DNA from: Paenibacillus albidus | GTDB taxonomy: Bacteria; Bacillota; Bacilli; Paenibacillales; Paenibacillaceae | NCBI RefSeq assembly: GCF_014644435.1 | Contig: NZ_BMKR01000005.1 | Coordinates: 1-64,000, forward strand | Direction of reading: 5' to 3' | DNA length: 64,000 bases | Shown here: positions 44,841 through 54,270 of the stretch, piece by piece | Layout of the letters: every line of letters starts with the position of its first letter | Position numbering within the stretch: the stretch's first letter is position 1 | Notes under the pieces: generated by a model | Databases searched by the model: none | Told to the model about the DNA's origin: nothing | Seen by the model: only the letters and a program-made list of their open reading frames with translations | Translations under genes and position numbers: made by a program

Positions 44841-45586
44841 AGGAACCGAATAAAGGCGGCGGCTTCTGGAACAATCTGAGACAAGGCGGAATGCCGTCAG
44901 CCATCGCTTCCATCAGAGGCGGGGAATCGGCTCAGCAAACCGCGCAGCAAATGGCTTTTATTCGTTCCCTGATGCGTGAAAAACGGCGTCCCGAGGTGCT
45001 GCACACCCCGCTTTCGGAACTGGAGACGGTGATCTTTGATCTGGAGACGACAGGATTCTCTCACCAGCACGGGGATGAAATCATGTCGTTTGGTGCCATC
45101 CGGGTTGTAGGCGAAGACATCAAGGAAGAGGAGTGTTTCTATACGCTGGTCAACTGCCAGACAGCGATCCCCGAGAATATTACCGAGCTGACCGGAATAA
45201 CCGGGGACATGACAAGATCGGCGCCTTCCTTGATGGATGGACTTCATGATTTCATGTCTTTTGTAGGCCATCGTGTGCTGGTAGCCCATGCCAGCTCCCA
45301 TGATAAAGCATTTCTGAACGCGGCGCTGTGGAAGACCTCCAAAGTTCAGCTGACCCACCGGGTTCTGGATACGATGATGCTGGCCCGCTGGCTGGAGCCG
45401 CAGCGCAGCAACTACACCCTGGATGAACTGCTGGCCGTTCATGATATTCCCATCCACGGCCGCCATCATGCGCTGGAGGATGCCAAAATGACTGCAAAGC
45501 TTTGGGTCTCCTATCTGCGCGAGATTGCACACAAACGCCAGGTCCAGACTCTGGGGGATCTGTATGCTTATTTAAGCAGAGCGTAG
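44837..45586 (+). CDS. DnaQ-like 3'-5' exonuclease (DEDDh)
   Basis: The 249-aa protein has an N-terminal extension of about 60 residues, then a DEDDh exonuclease: DLETTGF (Asp68, Glu70), HASSHDKAFL (Asp156) and HHALEDA (His210, Asp215). All catalytic residues are present. ATG overlaps the DUF294 stop (ATGA), so the pair is coupled. Possible substrates are DNA, RNA or a nucleotide adduct; the pairing with a nucleotidyltransferase makes the last worth testing. The 3' end overlaps the convergent JAMM gene by 19 bases. Confidence 0.9.
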   Translation: MKEPNKGGGFWNNLRQGGMPSAIASIRGGESAQQTAQQMAFIRSLMREKRRPEVLHTPLSELETVIFDLETTGFSHQHGDEIMSFGAIRVVGEDIKEEECFYTLVNCQTAIPENITELTGITGDMTRSAPSLMDGLHDFMSFVGHRVLVAHASSHDKAFLNAALWKTSKVQLTHRVLDTMMLARWLEPQRSNYTLDELLAVHDIPIHGRHHALEDAKMTAKLWVSYLREIAHKRQVQTLGDLYAYLSRA

Positions 45587-46044
45587 ACCGTTGCTTCTAT
45601 GAGCCGCGGAGCACATTTATTGTTCTTGTCCGGCGAACGTTCAATATAATACCCTTTCAAGACCGGAGAGGACGTTTCTTTCGTTCCAGGGGAGCCGATC
45701 AGATAGATCCGGAAAGTATTGCCAAGGGCAGCGAGCCCCTGCAGATCCGCAGCCGAGGGAAGGGGCTGGGCATGTGGATGCGAATGGAACAGGCCGATCG
45801 GCGCCGGATCGGCATATAGGGCTCTGACCCAATCTTCCGGATGGGGCACAAAGGAATGCAGCGGGTCTGGCGCTACGTTGCGCATCGGAATGTATGCATC
45901 GATGCGCATGCCGCCCGCTGCGGCAGTACCCACCAGAACGCCGCATGCTTCATGCGGAAGGCAGGCCAGCAGGTGCCTCCCCAGTGCCTGCTGAGCGGAA
46001 AGCTTCAGCCCGATAGGCTGGAGATTTTCCGGGGTTGCTGTCAT
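45568..46044 (-). CDS. M67 (JAMM/MPN+) family metalloprotease
   Basis: A stand-alone 158-aa JAMM domain. The zinc motif is HSHPHAQPLPSAAD (His86, His88, Asp99) with the upstream Glu32 in HEACGVL. Bacterial relatives cleave after C-terminal Gly of ubiquitin-like sulfur carriers or act in cysteine biosynthesis (Mec+). No sulfur-carrier gene is adjacent. ATG at 46044 after GAGGGGGTG; the longer open frame runs into the divergent resA-like gene. Confidence 0.86.
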   Translation of the reverse strand: MTATPENLQPIGLKLSAQQALGRHLLACLPHEACGVLVGTAAAGGMRIDAYIPMRNVAPDPLHSFVPHPEDWVRALYADPAPIGLFHSHPHAQPLPSAADLQGLAALGNTFRIYLIGSPGTKETSSPVLKGYYIERSPDKNNKCAPRLIEATVYALLK

Positions 46045-46118
46045 TTGTTCACCCCCTCTCTTCTTGGGTTTCGTCTCTGACGAAATCCTCTTTTTTTTGG
46101 TAAAGAAACAAGGATGGT

Positions 46119-46146
46119 TTGAAACTGAAGCGAATGGGGGTACAAT
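46119..46146 (+). promoter_or_regulatory. Sigma-A promoter of the resA-like gene
   Basis: TTGAAA (46119-46124), a 16-bp spacer, and TACAAT (46141-46146), 38 bases before the ATG. Confidence 0.65.
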
Positions 46147-46183
46147 AGGGAAAACTACTCCATTCGCAAAGGAACCGATTGCC

Positions 46184-46744
46184 ATGAGTTCTGTAAAAAT
46201 ACGCAATTTAGCCGTCCTGTTCCTGATTGTCCTGCTGGCTGGCGTTGTGCTCTGGCAGCAGCTGAAGCCGGAGGGAACGGCAGTATGGGGGCAGCAGGCC
46301 ACGCCTGTCTCGGCTGGACCTGGAGCAGGCAAACCTGCGCCTGCCTTTACGCTAGCCGGAAATGACAACAATAACTATACAGTTGACGGTCCCCGGGATA
46401 AGGCGGTTATTCTTAACTTCTGGGCATCCTGGTGCGACCCCTGCCGGCAGGAAGCGCCTGAGCTGAACCGGATGGCAGACAAATACAAGGATGTGCTCGA
46501 TGTATACGGCATTAACGTGACGAGCGAGGACTATAAACCGAATGCCGAACGTTTTATTAAGAAATATAAGCTGACTTTTCCCGTGATGTTCGACCTCAAA
46601 GGAGAGGTGTTCGCCAAATATAACGGCGCGGTGTTCCCGACTAACGTATTTATTGACAAAAACGGTGTGATTACCGAGATCATTCTGGGTGTTCTAAGTC
46701 CGGAAGACCTGGAAAAGAAAATTATCTCGCTTACCGGCTCCTAG
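46184..46744 (+). CDS. ResA/TlpA-type thiol-disulfide oxidoreductase, membrane-anchored
   Basis: It has 186 aa: one N-terminal membrane anchor (about 8-25), then an extracytoplasmic thioredoxin fold with WASWCDPCRQE (Cys84, Cys87) and the cis-Pro in NGAVFPTNVF. ResA-like proteins reduce haem-binding cysteines in cytochrome c maturation or other exported thiols. AAAGGAAC precedes the ATG. It is not next to resBC here. Confidence 0.92.
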   Translation: MSSVKIRNLAVLFLIVLLAGVVLWQQLKPEGTAVWGQQATPVSAGPGAGKPAPAFTLAGNDNNNYTVDGPRDKAVILNFWASWCDPCRQEAPELNRMADKYKDVLDVYGINVTSEDYKPNAERFIKKYKLTFPVMFDLKGEVFAKYNGAVFPTNVFIDKNGVITEIILGVLSPEDLEKKIISLTGS

Positions 46745-46773
46745 GTCAACCCGGATGTCCGGCATAACACAGC

Positions 46774-46817
46774 AAAGCCCTCAATTCAGAACAATGAGCT
46801 GTCTGAATGAGGGCTTT
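46774..46817. terminator. Bidirectional terminator between resA-like gene and cimA
   Basis: AAAGCCCTCA-(A)-TTCAGA pairs with TCTGAA-TGAGGGCTTT across the gap between the convergent genes. Confidence 0.8.
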
Positions 46818-46851
46818 AAGCTGTGCTGCTGTGCCTGCAGATTCTGGGGAA

Positions 46852-48471
46852 TCAATGATTCACGAGACCTTTGGGCCCATTATGGTCGACGGTTTCGTTC
46901 GCAAGCGAGATCTGCCCGAGCAATGCATACCGCATACTGTCGACGAGCGCTTCCCAGCTGGCCTCAATAACGTTGCTGGAGACGCCTACCGTATTCCAGG
47001 TGTCTTTATAATCCTTGGATTCAATCAGCACTCTGACCTTGGCGGCCGTCTGATCCTGCTCGTCAAGCACACGAACCTTGTAGTCGGAGAGGTGCATTTC
47101 CTTGAGTTTCGGGAAACGCGTCAGCAGAGCCTTCCGCAGCGCATTGTCGAGGGCGTTGACCGGTCCGTTGCCCTCAGCTGCCGTATACAGACTCTCGCCG
47201 CCGATCTTCAATTTTACAAAAGCCTCGGAAACTACGGGCTGTCCGGCGTTTTTCTCCACCAGCATCTTGAACGATTCGAAGGTAAACAAATTATTCATCT
47301 CACCGGTGGCTTCACGAAGCAAGAGCTCGAGTGAGGCGTCGGCCCCTTCGAACTGATACCCCTGATGCTCAAGGTCCTTGATGCGGTCGATAACTTTCTT
47401 CGCCTGTTCGCTGCTCGGGTCCAGACTCAGGCCCATATCCTGGGCTTTGGACAACACGTTGCTCTGACCTGCCAGCTCGGAGACAAGCACACGCTGTTTG
47501 TTTCCGACAAGCTCCGGGGCAATATGCTCATACGTGCGTGAGTCGCGCAGGATGGCCGAGACGTGAATGCCGCCTTTATGGGCAAAAGCAGCCGCCCCGA
47601 CATAAGGCTGGTTGACCGGCATATTGACATTGGCAACTTCGCTGATGAAACGGGCCGTATTCGTAAGCTGCGGCAAAGAATCCCCCGGGATGCAAGGCAT
47701 TCCCATCTTCAGCTGCAGGGTGGGGATGATGGAACACAGGTTGGCATTGCCGCACCGCTCTCCGTATCCGTTAATCGTACCCTGCACCTGACGGGCTCCT
47801 GCCCGGACGGCACTGAGCGCATTGGCGACAGCCAGTTCACAGTCATTGTGGGTATGAATGCCGAGTGAAGCCTCGGGAAGCTTCAGAGACAATGCACCGA
47901 CAATCTCCTGGATTTCATGCGGCAGGGTGCCTCCGTTCGTATCACACATTACCAGCCAGTCCGCTCCGGCCTCTTTGGCTTTTGCCATTACTGCTACTGC
48001 ATATTCGGGGTTGTGCTTGTAGCCGTCAAAGAAATGCTCAGCATCAAAGATAACCTCCAGTCCTTTCTGTTTCAAAAAAGAGATGGAGTCGCCAATCATG
48101 GCAAGATTCTCCTCCAGAGTGGTCTGGAGTGCGGTGTGCACGTGGAAATCCCAGGATTTACCGACCAGTGTGGCTGCCGGAACACCCGCGTCAATCATAC
48201 GTTTCAGGTTGTCGTCATGTTCAGCCAGGGAATTTTTGCGTCTGGTGCTGCCGAACGCAGTGATGGTCGCATTCAGATGCAGCTCTTTCACTCTTTTGAA
48301 AAATTCAATGTCCTTGTTGTTGCTTCCCGGGATGCCACCTTCAATATAGTGCACACCCAGATCATCGAGTTTCTTGGCAATCTTCAGCTTGTCGTCCGCC
48401 GACAGACTGATACCTTCGCCTTGGGTGCCGTCGCGCAGTGTTGTATCGAAGATGGAGATGGACTTAGACAT
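46852..48471 (-). CDS. cimA: Citramalate synthase
   Basis: It condenses pyruvate and acetyl-CoA to (R)-citramalate, the threonine-independent route to 2-oxobutyrate and isoleucine. The 539-aa protein has the DRE-TIM core (FDTTLRDGTQGEG, GIHTHNDCELAVANA, NGYGERCGNANL) and a C-terminal LeuA dimer/allosteric domain, with the sequence details (ITAFGSTRRK, VGKSWDFHVHTAL) that mark the CimA branch. AGGAGG precedes the ATG. No T-box or leader peptide is visible; a TATAAT lies near 48565 on the minus strand. Confidence 0.94.
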   Translation of the reverse strand: MSKSISIFDTTLRDGTQGEGISLSADDKLKIAKKLDDLGVHYIEGGIPGSNNKDIEFFKRVKELHLNATITAFGSTRRKNSLAEHDDNLKRMIDAGVPAATLVGKSWDFHVHTALQTTLEENLAMIGDSISFLKQKGLEVIFDAEHFFDGYKHNPEYAVAVMAKAKEAGADWLVMCDTNGGTLPHEIQEIVGALSLKLPEASLGIHTHNDCELAVANALSAVRAGARQVQGTINGYGERCGNANLCSIIPTLQLKMGMPCIPGDSLPQLTNTARFISEVANVNMPVNQPYVGAAAFAHKGGIHVSAILRDSRTYEHIAPELVGNKQRVLVSELAGQSNVLSKAQDMGLSLDPSSEQAKKVIDRIKDLEHQGYQFEGADASLELLLREATGEMNNLFTFESFKMLVEKNAGQPVVSEAFVKLKIGGESLYTAAEGNGPVNALDNALRKALLTRFPKLKEMHLSDYKVRVLDEQDQTAAKVRVLIESKDYKDTWNTVGVSSNVIEASWEALVDSMRYALLGQISLANETVDHNGPKGLVNH

Positions 48472-48694
48472 GAGAGTCCTCCTAAAAGTTTTGTGAGCTT
48501 CGTCTTCCGGAATCGTTTCGTGCTAAACTCGCCTCGGAAGCGTAGACAAGAAATTAATTTTTATATTATAGCATTTTTACGCGGGAATGTAACAAAGAAC
48601 TTTACAGGGCGGCGTCACCCGGTTGACCTCCGGTGGGCGGAAGGGGTATTCTATACCTGACAATAGCAACCCTGAAGATAAGAAGGTAGATATT

Positions 48695-49987
48695 GTGCAG
48701 AACGTCGATCAATATTATCCGGCAAGCGGAAGGGTTATTCTGCATGTGGATATGAATGCTTTTTATTGCTCCGTTCATGAGGCGGAGGACCCTGAGCAAT
48801 ACAAAGGCAAGGCTACAGCGGTTGCCGGAAGTGTAGAGCTGCGGAAAGGGATTATTGTAACCTGTTCCTATGCGGCACGCAGGCTGGGAATCTCTACAGG
48901 TATGCAGGTGCAGAAAGCGCTGAGGATTTGTCCCTCTTTAATGGTTATTAAGCCGAACTTTCATCTATACCGTAAATATTCGAATGCATTTATGCAGATT
49001 GCCTATAGTTATACCCCGCTGCTGGAAGCCGTGTCGATAGATGAATGTTATCTGGACATTACCGGCTCGCGCCAGTTCGGTTCCCCTCTGGAAATTGCCG
49101 AAGCTATCCAGCGGCGTATTATGGAGGAATTGGGGCTGCCCTGCTCCATTGGCATCGCCCCCAACAAGCTGCTGGCGAAGATGGCTTCGGATCTGAAGAA
49201 ACCCCGCGGCATCTCGGTGCTGCGTCTGCGCGATGTTCCGGAGATCCTCTGGAGCAAGCCGTGCAACGAGATGTTTGGCATTGGCGGCAAGACTGCAGAG
49301 AAGCTGCGAAGATTGGGGATTTACAGCATTGGCCAGCTGGCCGCCGCGGATGAAGCGATGCTGGTGGAGCATTTCGGAGTTATGGGCTCCTGGCTGAAGC
49401 GCGCCGGCAACGGCATTGATCACGGGATTGTGAATCCAGAGCGGGAACAGAGCAAGTCCATTGGCCATACTACCACTTTGCCGAGGGACGTAGTCGGGCT
49501 GGCAGAAGCAAAGCCGATTCTGCTGAATCTGAGCGATCAGGTCGCCAGACGGCTGCGTCGGCAAGAACTGGTGGCTTCGGGTGTCCAGCTTACCATCCGC
49601 ACGCCCGATATGAAGACTATTACCCGCTCGCGCCAGCTGGAGGCGCCTACCGAAAGCGCAGAGGATATCTATAAGGCCGTCTGCGGCTTGTACCAGCGGC
49701 ATTGGAACGCTAGTAAGCCGGTGCGGCTGCTTGGTGTTACACTGCAGGGATTGACGGCCAAAGAGGAGTCTGCGATCCAGCTTGACCTGTTCGATTATGA
49801 GCGCCAGCCTAAAAAGGAGTCGCTGAACAAAACGATGGATATGCTGCGCAACAAATTCGGAGAGAACGCGGTGCTGACGGCTGGGATGCTCAGCGATACG
49901 CATTCGGCGCGGATTCGCAATCACAAGGAGCGGGGGACTTCTTTGCAAAAGGATAATCTCACGCACATGGGGCCGGATGAGGCGTGA
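48695..49987 (+). CDS. dinB: DNA polymerase IV (Y-family, DinB/YqjH-like)
   Basis: This 430-aa translesion polymerase has HVDMNAFYCSVHEAEDP and SIDECYLDITG (metal-binding acids), helix-hairpin-helix FGIGGKTAEKLRRLGI, and a little-finger domain. No clear C-terminal clamp motif is seen. GTG start with AAGGTAG upstream. No LexA box was found. It is divergent from cimA. Confidence 0.93.
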   Translation: MQNVDQYYPASGRVILHVDMNAFYCSVHEAEDPEQYKGKATAVAGSVELRKGIIVTCSYAARRLGISTGMQVQKALRICPSLMVIKPNFHLYRKYSNAFMQIAYSYTPLLEAVSIDECYLDITGSRQFGSPLEIAEAIQRRIMEELGLPCSIGIAPNKLLAKMASDLKKPRGISVLRLRDVPEILWSKPCNEMFGIGGKTAEKLRRLGIYSIGQLAAADEAMLVEHFGVMGSWLKRAGNGIDHGIVNPEREQSKSIGHTTTLPRDVVGLAEAKPILLNLSDQVARRLRRQELVASGVQLTIRTPDMKTITRSRQLEAPTESAEDIYKAVCGLYQRHWNASKPVRLLGVTLQGLTAKEESAIQLDLFDYERQPKKESLNKTMDMLRNKFGENAVLTAGMLSDTHSARIRNHKERGTSLQKDNLTHMGPDEA

Positions 49988-50058
49988 AATGATGTTATCC
50001 GCACGCAGTTGTTGGGCCCCGCAAGTTGAGGCAGAAATGCAAACGTCTTGAAAATCGA

Positions 50059-50087
50059 TTGAAATTGTATTCTTTTTATATTAATAT
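50059..50087 (+). promoter_or_regulatory. Sigma-A promoter of the ferredoxin gene
   Basis: TTGAAA (50059-50064), a 17-bp spacer, and TAATAT (50082-50087). Confidence 0.55.
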
Positions 50088-50131
50088 GAGAAAAATAAGA
50101 CGCTGTAATTACAGCGCTCGTATTTGTTTAA

Positions 50132-50392
<261 letters not shown>

Positions 50393-50426
50393 TTGCCTTT
50401 AACGGGTACCGTTTTACACACAATAG

Positions 50427-50473
50427 AGACATCCTCCGCCGGTAGCAATATTCGGCCAAGGATGTCTTTTTTT
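50427..50473 (+). terminator. Terminator of the ferredoxin gene
   Basis: AGACATCCT pairs with AGGATGTCT and is followed by seven T residues. Confidence 0.88.
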
Positions 50474-50527
50474 GCAGTTCCGGCCGATAGTAATAATGAA
50501 GGATATTCTTAACAGGCGGAGGTCCCG

Positions 50528-51988
50528 ATGAAAAATTCGCAGCATCTCAAAGCATATGTACAGATGCATCCGGATAATAAGATGGCATGGTACTTGCTTG
50601 GTAAGGAATACTATAAGAACGGCCAGCATGGCAAAGCCAACTATTGCTTCAATCAGGCAGGCGAAGTTTACGAGGCCTTTGAGCACAGCAAGGTGCCTGC
50701 AGACATGCTGCGTGAGTACGAGCAGGGTCTACTGCAGGCAGGCCGCGAGCGTGACCGGCGCAGGCAGAGAACCCGCCGTGTTCTGATGGTGCTGGCCCTG
50801 CTGCTGCTGTTGCTGCTGCCATCAGCGGTGGCTCCGGGCTTAAGTCCGGCAGGAGAACCTCAGAGCGGAATCGAGGAGGCCGCCGCACCCGAGCCGGCCA
50901 AGGATCAGCCTGCGGATCAGGTACTGCTGCCGCAGGCGACTCAAGTACCGCAGGCGGCAAGGACCGGATTTACCGCCGGAGAGAGCGGGAATGCGGCAAC
51001 ATCGGGCAAAGTCATGTCTTCCCTGCTTCGGAATAATGAGGCGGCTTCCCTGACAGCTGTACTTGGGATGAAGCGTTCCGGTAAATGGCTGCTGTGGAAA
51101 GAGAAGCTGCCGCTGGTCGCCACAGTGGAGAAGACGGGGGACGGGCGGGTAGAATATCAGTCCTATGAAGCTGCTGTCTGTGCCTGTACGCCCCCGGACC
51201 CCGGTGAGCTTATCCGGCAGGCTGCGCAGTGGCAAGCGGAGCAGGAGGACCTGGCGGCGCTCTTGAGCGCTATTGGAAGCTACAGGCAGGCTAAAGGCAA
51301 ACTTCCGGCCTCGCTGAAGGAGCTGGCCGCCCCTTTTCCGGGTAACTGGCTTGGAGGGACTACCCCGGTGATGGAACGGAAGTTCGCACCTCTCGTCAAA
51401 GTCGCTTCCGGAGCCGGACAGTCTGCATCTGTCTCTCCATCTCCTGCTGCGGGCAGACCTGCCGTTACGCCGGGCAGCGAAGCGGGCGGCAATGTTCCAT
51501 CTGCGGCAGCGGACGGGAGCGGCTTGCAGGACGTGCCTTTTTTTGAGGGACCGCTTAAAGTGATTGTAGACAAACAAAAACACCGCCTGGCCGTAGTCAG
51601 CGGTTCTGTAATGCTGCGGAATTATGAGGTGGGTTTAGGTGGTGACAAGACCCCGGAAGGCCAATTTGAGATCTCGGATAAGGTTGTTAATCCAAACGGC
51701 CACGACAACGGGGAATTCGGCAGCCGGGGGATGCAGCTTTCAGAGAGCAATTATGCTATTCACGGCACGAATGAGCCTGGCAGTATCGGTAAGGATGAAT
51801 CGCTGGGGTGTATCCGGATGAACCGGGAGGATGTGGAGGAATTGTTTGCGCTGATCCCAATGGGAACTAAAGTGCAAATCGGTAAAGGGGTTCTGCCTGA
51901 ACAGCTGCTGCTGCCAGAGGAACGTTATACTGCTGGCGCATCCCATAATCAGACCAACCCCCGCAAAGTATACAACTGGCTGAATTAA
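50528..51988 (+). CDS. L,D-transpeptidase with N-terminal TPR-like segment
   Basis: The 486-aa protein has an N-terminal TPR-like region (NKMAWYLLGKEYYKNGQHGKA), a basic stretch and one membrane helix (about 82-98). A variable Ala/Pro linker, a middle domain and a C-terminal YkuD domain with catalytic HGTNEPGSIGKDESLGCIRMN follow. YkuD enzymes form 3-3 peptidoglycan crosslinks. The topology predicts a cytosolic TPR and an outside catalytic domain, an unusual combination. AGGCGGAGG is before the ATG. Confidence 0.9.
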   Translation: MKNSQHLKAYVQMHPDNKMAWYLLGKEYYKNGQHGKANYCFNQAGEVYEAFEHSKVPADMLREYEQGLLQAGRERDRRRQRTRRVLMVLALLLLLLLPSAVAPGLSPAGEPQSGIEEAAAPEPAKDQPADQVLLPQATQVPQAARTGFTAGESGNAATSGKVMSSLLRNNEAASLTAVLGMKRSGKWLLWKEKLPLVATVEKTGDGRVEYQSYEAAVCACTPPDPGELIRQAAQWQAEQEDLAALLSAIGSYRQAKGKLPASLKELAAPFPGNWLGGTTPVMERKFAPLVKVASGAGQSASVSPSPAAGRPAVTPGSEAGGNVPSAAADGSGLQDVPFFEGPLKVIVDKQKHRLAVVSGSVMLRNYEVGLGGDKTPEGQFEISDKVVNPNGHDNGEFGSRGMQLSESNYAIHGTNEPGSIGKDESLGCIRMNREDVEELFALIPMGTKVQIGKGVLPEQLLLPEERYTAGASHNQTNPRKVYNWLN

Positions 51989-52126
51989 TTAATTCCCTGC
52001 AACTATAAAAAGAACGACAATAAGAAGGATCAGCAGAACGAGACTGACGCCAATCCACATAATCGCTTTGCGGTTGACTTCTTCTTTCTTCTGCTGCAGT
52101 GTAGGGGGCTTCCGTTTCGTTGACAT
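51989..52126 (-). CDS. Small single-helix membrane protein, 45 aa
   Basis: It begins MSTKRKPPTLQQKKEEVNRK and then has one 22-residue hydrophobic helix ending in VAGN. The basic head predicts a cytosolic N-terminus. AGG lies six bases before the ATG. Tail-to-tail with the L,D-transpeptidase gene with no gap. I do not recognise the family. Confidence 0.6.
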   Translation of the reverse strand: MSTKRKPPTLQQKKEEVNRKAIMWIGVSLVLLILLIVVLFIVAGN

Positions 52127-52333
52127 ATCAGTCCTACCTTCTTTCCTTAATCGTTGATTACCCTTACATTGTAATGGGTTTAGCGCAAAATTACTATACC
52201 ATGCGTTCCGGGGGAGAGGGACAATCGGGGCAAAAAACTTTTCTTTTCTCCCGGAAAAGGCTAAAATCAAGAAGAAACCCATAGACACGGGGAGACATAA
52301 GTTCCAGCAGACAACCCCCTTGAAGGAGCGAGA

Positions 52334-53428
52334 ATGGTGCTGTATCGTAATTTTGGCAAACCTATTTTTTTTAAAATCGACCCCGAGAAGGCACATCATC
52401 TCGTGATAGGCGGTTTGGATAAATCTTCATCGGTTCCCGGAGGCAGCGCGGCGCTGCGGTTGATGTACGGTGTGCCGGAAACGGCAGATCTGGCGGTGGA
52501 CCTGTTCGGCCAGCATTTTCCGACCCCGGTGGGACTGGCGGCCGGCCTGGATAAAAATGCGGCGGCGGTGACCGGCTTCTCGTCGATCGGCTTCGGATTC
52601 ATGGAGGTTGGCACGGTTACGCCCAAAGGGCAACCCGGCAACGACAGCCCGAGGTTATTCCGTCTTCTGCCGGATGAGGCGCTGATTAACCGGATGGGCT
52701 TCAATAATGAGGGAGCGGCGGCAATGGCAGAGCGCCTCAAGGCCCTGAAGAAACGCCGGATTCCCATTGCAGTGAACATTGGACGGAACAAGGTTACCCC
52801 CAATGAAGCAGCGCATGAGGACTACCGCGAGTGTATCCGTACGCTTTATCCGTACGGTGATTTTTTTGTGGTAAATATCAGCTCGCCGAATACACCGGAT
52901 CTGCGCAGCCTGCAGCATGGCAGTGAATTGTCTTTTCTGCTTGCAGAGGTGAAGGAAGAGATGGAAATCCAACGTAAATTAAGCGGTGTAACCAAAAGCC
53001 TGCTGGTCAAGATTGCCCCCGATGTCAGCGACACCGAGCTTGAATATATGGTACATACGCTGACAGACACCGGGATGGATGGTATTATTGCTACCAATAC
53101 TACGGTAAGCCGCGAAGGGCTTAAAAGCGAAAAGGCGGGAGAAACCGGAGGGCTTAGCGGAAAGCCGCTGCGTGACCGCTCTACGGAAATTATCCGTATG
53201 ATTTACCGCCAGACGGGCGGGAAGCTGCCGATTATCGGCTCGGGCGGAATTTTTACCGCACAGGATGCTTATGACAAAATCCGGGCAGGTGCAAGCCTGG
53301 TCGAAATTTATACGGCTCTTATCTACGAAGGACCGGAAGTTAACCGCAGAGTGCATAGCGGTCTTCGTCAGCTGCTGCGGAAGGACGGGTTCCGGCATAT
53401 CTCTGAAGCGGTAGGAGCAGATCACTGA
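52334..53428 (+). CDS. pyrD: Dihydroorotate dehydrogenase (quinone), class 2
   Basis: It oxidises dihydroorotate to orotate with FMN and a membrane quinone. The 364-aa length and the N-terminal helix region (YRNFGKPIFFKIDPEKAHHL) mark class 2. Catalytic Ser is in NISSPNTPDLR, and FMN-site IGSGGIFTAQDAYDKI is present. Class 1B enzymes with pyrK are usual in Bacillus, so the class 2 form here is a point of difference. GAAGGAG precedes the ATG. The relQ gene follows by 29 bases. Confidence 0.95.
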   Translation: MVLYRNFGKPIFFKIDPEKAHHLVIGGLDKSSSVPGGSAALRLMYGVPETADLAVDLFGQHFPTPVGLAAGLDKNAAAVTGFSSIGFGFMEVGTVTPKGQPGNDSPRLFRLLPDEALINRMGFNNEGAAAMAERLKALKKRRIPIAVNIGRNKVTPNEAAHEDYRECIRTLYPYGDFFVVNISSPNTPDLRSLQHGSELSFLLAEVKEEMEIQRKLSGVTKSLLVKIAPDVSDTELEYMVHTLTDTGMDGIIATNTTVSREGLKSEKAGETGGLSGKPLRDRSTEIIRMIYRQTGGKLPIIGSGGIFTAQDAYDKIRAGASLVEIYTALIYEGPEVNRRVHSGLRQLLRKDGFRHISEAVGADH

Positions 53429-53457
53429 AGAGGCGAGAGGACAGGAGGATGAAGGCG

Positions 53458-54270
53458 ATGGACGGCAGGGACTGGGGTACTTTTTTGCTTCCATATGAAC
53501 AAACTGTGGAGGAATTGAAGGTTAAATTCAAAACAATGCGCTCGGAGCTCAAGAAACGGGAAGAATACACGCCGATCGAATTCGTGACCGGGCGTGTGAA
53601 ACGGCTCTCCAGCATTCTGGAAAAGGCCCAGCGGCTTAATGTGGATATGAAGGACCTGGAGACAGGGATTGAGGATATCGCCGGGATTCGCATTATGTGC
53701 CAATTCGTGGAGGATATCCGCCGCGTGGCTGAATATATCCGGGCCCGCAAGGACCTGGAGGTGCTGTACGAAAAAGATTATATTACCAATTATAAAGAGA
53801 GCGGCTACCGCAGCTTTCATATGATTATCAAATACCCGGTACAGACGGCGCTTGGGCAAAAGATTGTTCTGGCGGAGATTCAGATCCGTACGCTCGCCAT
53901 GAATTTCTGGGCGACGATTGAGCATTCCCTGAACTACAAATACCGCGAGAGCCTGCCGGATGAGATGCGTGTGCGGCTCAAAACGGCAGCGGAAGCGGCC
54001 TCTATCCTGGACAGCGAGATGTCCAGTATCCGCGAGGAGATTCTGGAGGCGCAAAAGACGTTTGAGGAAAATTCCAACATGACGACCCAATTGCTGAAGG
54101 CCATCCACCAATTGTATTTCTATCATTTGGTCAACGAGGCGATAGAAAGCCAGGAACGTTTCAATGAGATCTGGCAGAGCCAGGACATGGAAGCCATGAA
54201 GGAATTGCTCGATCATGTAAGAGGACTCCTGTCCGTTGCGAAGAAGGGCAGCCTGCCGGATGGCCTATGA
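53458..54270 (+). CDS. relQ: Small alarmone synthetase (RelQ/YjbM type)
   Basis: It makes (p)ppGpp from GTP/GDP and ATP without a hydrolase domain; 270 aa. The synthetase core shows RIMCQFVEDIRRVAEYI, ITNYKESGYRSFHMII and AEIQIRTLAMNFWATIEHSLNYK. A C-terminal helix allows tetramer formation. I chose the ATG at 53458, nine bases after AGGAGG; the ATG at 53449 abuts the site. It overlaps DUF309 and follows pyrD. Confidence 0.94.
   Translation: MDGRDWGTFLLPYEQTVEELKVKFKTMRSELKKREEYTPIEFVTGRVKRLSSILEKAQRLNVDMKDLETGIEDIAGIRIMCQFVEDIRRVAEYIRARKDLEVLYEKDYITNYKESGYRSFHMIIKYPVQTALGQKIVLAEIQIRTLAMNFWATIEHSLNYKYRESLPDEMRVRLKTAAEAASILDSEMSSIREEILEAQKTFEENSNMTTQLLKAIHQLYFYHLVNEAIESQERFNEIWQSQDMEAMKELLDHVRGLLSVAKKGSLPDGL

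Noticed and set aside
48472-48694. T-box, leader peptide or LexA box between cimA and dinB
   Set aside because: No T-box sequence, run of regulatory codons, or GAAC-N4-GTTC-type box is visible.
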